Source of the DNA: Eleginops maclovinus
Taxonomy: Eukaryota > Chordata > Actinopteri > Perciformes > Eleginopidae
Assembly (NCBI RefSeq): GCF_036324505.1
Contig: NC_086365.1
Span: 8,145,155 to 8,209,154 of the forward strand
Reading direction: 5' to 3'
Length of the DNA stretch: 64,000 nt
A program made the translations under genes and the position numbers. Below, one piece after another: positions 52,430 to 64,000 of this stretch (position 1 is the stretch's first letter; each line of letters starts with the position of its first letter). The notes below the pieces were generated by a model that was not told the origin of the DNA, did not search any database, and was given only the letters and a program-made list of their open reading frames with translations.

Positions 52430-52770
52430 TTTGATTTTAATCACAGCTGGCTGACATAATCACATCTCTGCCATCAAGAAGCCCGATTGGCCCCTCGCCT
52501 ACTTTTATGAATCAACCTTTACGCACAACAGCTCTGTATTTGTAGGCCAATACATTCAAAAATAGACCAACGCTTTAGACTCACACACTCTGACAGAGAA
52601 AAGGAACTGAAGCCACTCTTTTCCCCTCATATAGCGAAGGTTTGGGATTATAAATGACAACTTTTTAAGAGAGCCAGTCGTATTCTGTGCTGAATAAGCT
52701 CCGGCGTTATTGACACGGAGGCTCGGGAATCAAGTCATGGGATGGCTTCCATGTCCCATTCTCTAAGCTT
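52430..52770. promoter_or_regulatory. candidate proximal regulatory element of gata3
   Basis: Non-repetitive block with TTTTAATCACAGCTGGCTGA, CCCGATTGGCCCC (CCAAT-like), TTTTATGAATCAACC and TTATTGACACGG. It lies about 1.8 kb upstream of the conserved 5' UTR. Inference only. Confidence 0.35.
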
Positions 52771-54354
52771 CGATACATCCAAGTCAAGAAACAAAAACAC
52801 ATAATCGGGATTTTAGGGTACATTTACCGTCATGTGTTGCCTCTGAGCACCTATAACGGGTACTTTGTGGATAATGGCTCCGCGATACTTTTCAAGGAGG
52901 ATAATTACACAAGTCCGCTGACAGTTTGACAATGGCAGTTTGCATCCAAGTTCAGTCTCAGGTTTGCATGAGTGAGGAACACTCCCCCCCCCTCTCTCCC
53001 CCCTCTCCAGGTAGGGCTATCCTGGAGAGAGAAAATATACAACACTTTGCCAAATCTCGCTCAGTTACTCAGAACAACCTCGATATTAAAGAAAATTTAG
53101 TAGAAAATGAGAATTACATAAATAATAACTAATGGAGTCATCGCCTGAGCACATGGCCTTGGGTTAAACAATTCGAATGATTAAAATATAGCCTTTTTAT
53201 AATTGATACTATCAATTACGGATGGTCAATTTCATGTCATGCACTTTGGTGCAACCACATTAAATCGATCCTACCTGATATTATAGTGCGTCGTGGTGCA
53301 AGGGCGTGCGCGCCCCCGATGCCTACCCACTGCTACGCTATTCTATGGGAGTGAGGACTCATTTCCTGACTTTGAAACACTGCGGTGACGTCATATCCAG
53401 TATCGTCTCTGCGGCTGCCCCCTACACACACCACACACGCACTCGCACTGGCGCACACACACGCGCACACACAATATTTCTGCTGCCAATATGAGAGAAT
53501 ATGGAGATGCCAAACTGGGCTTCAGACATAAAATACTTTCCCAAGGATCACCCCCCTTTGCGAAGCATCATGCATATGAAACTGAACACAGAGTGGACTC
53601 CTCTCTGATTCAGAGAGATCATTTTTTGACGGAACGATTGTTGTTTATTTGTTAGACTAAAAAAAGACGAAAAGCTAGGTGGGGTAAATCCCTTCATGTG
53701 AGCTGTATCACGTTACATTTAATGCACTGTTTTGAATGAATAATGACATGAGCCATTGCTGCCTGCCTGCCTGTCTGCCTGTCTTTCTGTCTGTCTGTTT
53801 GTCTGAGGGTAGGTTATTGCTCAGATGCTTGTAAGTTAACTGGCAGCCAATAAAAGACTACATTTTAGGGTTTAGTTGATTTATTTTTTCGCAGTCTTAA
53901 GATCAGTGAGAGTCCCAGTTTGTCCTTTTCCGCGCCTGCTTCACGGTGAGGAGGTCGGCTCAATTGGGATCTACCATTAAAATAACGTGCCTGTCACCGC
54001 GAGAGGACGCACTGTCACAATTTTAAGAGCGTAAATGTCCCGCAAACTGCCATTAGCCCAGAGCAACAGGCTCTGCTGCAGCTTTTCTTCTTCCCTCCAT
54101 GTTGCACAAACAAGCTTTTAAAAAACGCAAACTGTTGTGAAAAAAGAATTTTATTTCAAATGTTTTTTTAGGAAGGGAGAATACTTAACCTTTCTTTTTT
54201 TAATTGTGTAGCCTTTTTTGTTTGTTTCCATGCATGATAAATGAGTAAAGTTTTACTGGGCCGATTTAAAATAATTATCTTATATATAAATTATATCTTT
54301 TTGGAGGAGGTCATTGGAAGAAATCTTCCTGCCTCTCTCCTGGCCTACGTTATA
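52771..54354. other. gata3 5' flanking DNA
   Basis: Includes a CA/CG-rich stretch (53424-53473), a (CTGC/CTGT)n-like run at 53757-53805 and the non-repetitive block 53890-54040 (GTGCCTGTCACCGCG). No exon is recognised. Confidence 0.4.
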
Positions 54355-54440
54355 TTCAATTAGGGCAGGCCCCTCCCCTTAACTGATGACACTGACAGAC
54401 CCTCCTTAAGTTGCGTCGCGCCACAGCTGTCTGCAAGCAT
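54355..54440 (+). promoter_or_regulatory. gata3: candidate gata3 core promoter
   Basis: Just upstream of the conserved 5' UTR block lie a CCCCTCCCC box (54370-54378, KLF/Sp1-like) and a CAGCTG E-box (54424-54429). No TATA box is positioned well for a start near 54440, so a TATA-less promoter is likely. Placement follows from the conserved UTR match and is otherwise inferred. Confidence 0.45.
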
Positions 54441-54825
54441 TGAGCTGCCTGGCGCCATCCTGAAAGAATGCCTTCACTGTAAAAAAAAAAAAAAAAAAAA
54501 GAGCAGAGAGCGAGAGAGAGAGAGCAAGAGAGAGAAAGAGGGTTAGAGCAAGGGTGAGCGAGCAAACGCCACACAGACGAGAGGGAGGGAGAGAGAGAAG
54601 AGTTAATGGAGAGGGTACAACTGCGCACAAACAGATTTGATCACAGAGTTTAACTTGCTGGTGCCGGTCAGTGAAGCCATCCGCTGCGCAGACCTTCACT
54701 ACTTGTTGAGCCTAGCTGAAAACGCTTTTTTCTGAGAGAGAGAAGTTCAGGAACTCTGCGTGGAGCTGGATTCCATTTTGGACGTATTATTATGACAACA
54801 GCTTTGTTGCATTTGTAATGTAGGG
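54441..54825 (+). other. gata3: probable gata3 first (non-coding) exon, 3' end uncertain
   Basis: From memory, the human GATA3 transcript starts with a GAGCTGCCTGGCGCC block, then a GAAAGAATGC block, a CTGT followed by a long A run, and GAGA repeats. The same order is seen here: GAGCTGCCTGGCGCC at 54442-54456, GAAAGAATG at 54462-54470, a run of 20 A at 54481-54500, then a GA-rich purine tract. Possible donors are GTCAGT at 54667 and GTAGGT at 54826. The next exon would start at 54934 (CCCTAG|GTGATC). The transcription start itself is not fixed by sequence alone. Confidence 0.65.
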
Positions 54826-54933
54826 GTAGGTTGTGTGTTTTTTCTTTTTAACCCTGGAACATTTATTTTAGCCGTACTGCATGTGAACTATTAAAAAATA
54901 AAGAAGACAATACATGATTCTCTCTGTCCCTAG

Positions 54934-55068
54934 GTGATCGGAAGCAAGCGCGGAACCTGTGGATTTAACTGAAAGAAACACGGATTTGGGACAGTTTACT
55001 TCTTATCTCGTGACTTGTACTGATTTGCTTCGGAGTGCATGAACTAAAGAAAAACAGCAACAAAAGCA
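54934..55068 (+). other. gata3: gata3 5' UTR part of exon with the start codon
   Basis: An acceptor-like CTCTCTGTCCCTAG ends at 54933. The following 135 nt lead to the ATG at 55069. The segment contains one upstream ATG forming a two-codon uORF (55039-55047). Confidence 0.65.
55039..55047 (+). promoter_or_regulatory. minimal upstream ORF (ATG AAC TAA) in gata3 leader
   Basis: ATG at 55039, one Asn codon, then TAA ending at 55047, 21 nt before the main ATG. The -3 base is T, so the start context is weak. Very short uORFs can damp translation or allow reinitiation. No function is shown here. Confidence 0.5.
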
Positions 55069-63542
<8,474 letters not shown>

Positions 63543-64000
63543 AGCTCCCTACTCTTCCCCGCCCCTGAAACCTTGGCCTCGCCACCACCACACCCCTCGG
63601 TACCTCTGCTGACCTGCTACCATATCCTTAAAGACAAATGAACTGCTCCTCGGTCTGACCTAAAACCCCCTGTCCCACCACCAGCTGCAGTGCGAGAACG
63701 ACAGGCTTCTGGCTCCTTATCCTCTTCCTCAGTTGTATTTTATTTTTATAAACTCAAAAGTGTACCTCTGCGATGTGAATGCTTTGCAGACTTGACTGTG
63801 GCGCACTGACCTCCAGGGGGAAGATTTTGCTTTCCTCAAACCAAGGGAACATTTTCTCCTCATCCGATGCCGCCTCCACCACATAGAGGCTGTCCTCCCA
63901 GCTGATCCACATGATAAGGAGCTCCATTTGTGTACAAAAAGCCATTTTTCCACCACGAACATCACAAAAACAGACTTTTACAACGACCTATCCAGAAGTT
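63543..64000 (+). other. gata3: gata3 3' UTR (partial, runs off the window)
   Basis: This is non-coding sequence directly after the stop codon. No AATAAA signal placed to end the transcript is visible before 64000, so the poly(A) site lies outside. The region is C-rich at first (63543-63700) and more mixed afterwards. No other gene is seen in it. Confidence 0.8.

Overview
The window is vertebrate genomic DNA from a teleost fish. The evidence is long (CA)n/(GT)n microsatellites, several repeat families recognisable as teleost ones (a Rex3/RTE-like LINE, a BEL/Pao LTR element, short DNA-transposon relics), and one multi-exon gene with vertebrate splice sites. That gene is gata3, on the + strand at the right end. 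Five coding exons (55069-55303, 56211-56738, 58597-58742, 60903-61028, 63264-63542) join in phase into a 437-residue protein with both GATA zinc fingers. It is complete from start to stop codon. A 5' non-coding region lies upstream at about 54441-54825 plus 54934-55068, and the 3' UTR runs off the window.

Positions 1-54440 hold no host protein-coding gene that I can support; this is the 5' intergenic landscape of gata3. At 1-9 kb there is ordinary AT-rich DNA, then a cluster of five large CA/GT arrays in alternating orientation (4.5-8.8 kb) and an 87-bp inverted repeat pair. At 9-22 kb there are more microsatellites, relics of dispersed repeats, and stretches that read like conserved non-coding elements. 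At 22.25-24.2 kb lies an internally deleted Rex3-like LINE ending in (GATG)n. At 24.2-34.5 kb are short repeats, a small element with inverted ends, a palindromic MITE-like element and a candidate enhancer with a perfect palindromic GATA site (27374-27389). At 34580-40353 lies a BEL/Pao retrotransposon with both LTRs, broken by stops, frameshifts and a large reverse transcriptase/RNase H deletion. From 40.4 to 54.4 kb the DNA is mostly unique, with AT-rich blocks rich in homeodomain-like and GATA motifs (47.1-47.6 and 48.4-48.8 kb) that are the best enhancer candidates.

GATA3 is a zinc-finger transcription factor. The surrounding gene-free DNA, with several clusters of WGATAR motifs, fits a large regulatory domain that may include autoregulatory elements. 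That regulatory reading is inference. The gene model and the transposon structures are read directly from the sequence. I found no new protein system. The most unusual signals are a 21-bp templated-insertion scar in the 3' LTR, the foldback/inverted repeat family at 5.1 and 8.9 kb, and splicing or translation oddities at the gata3 start codon.
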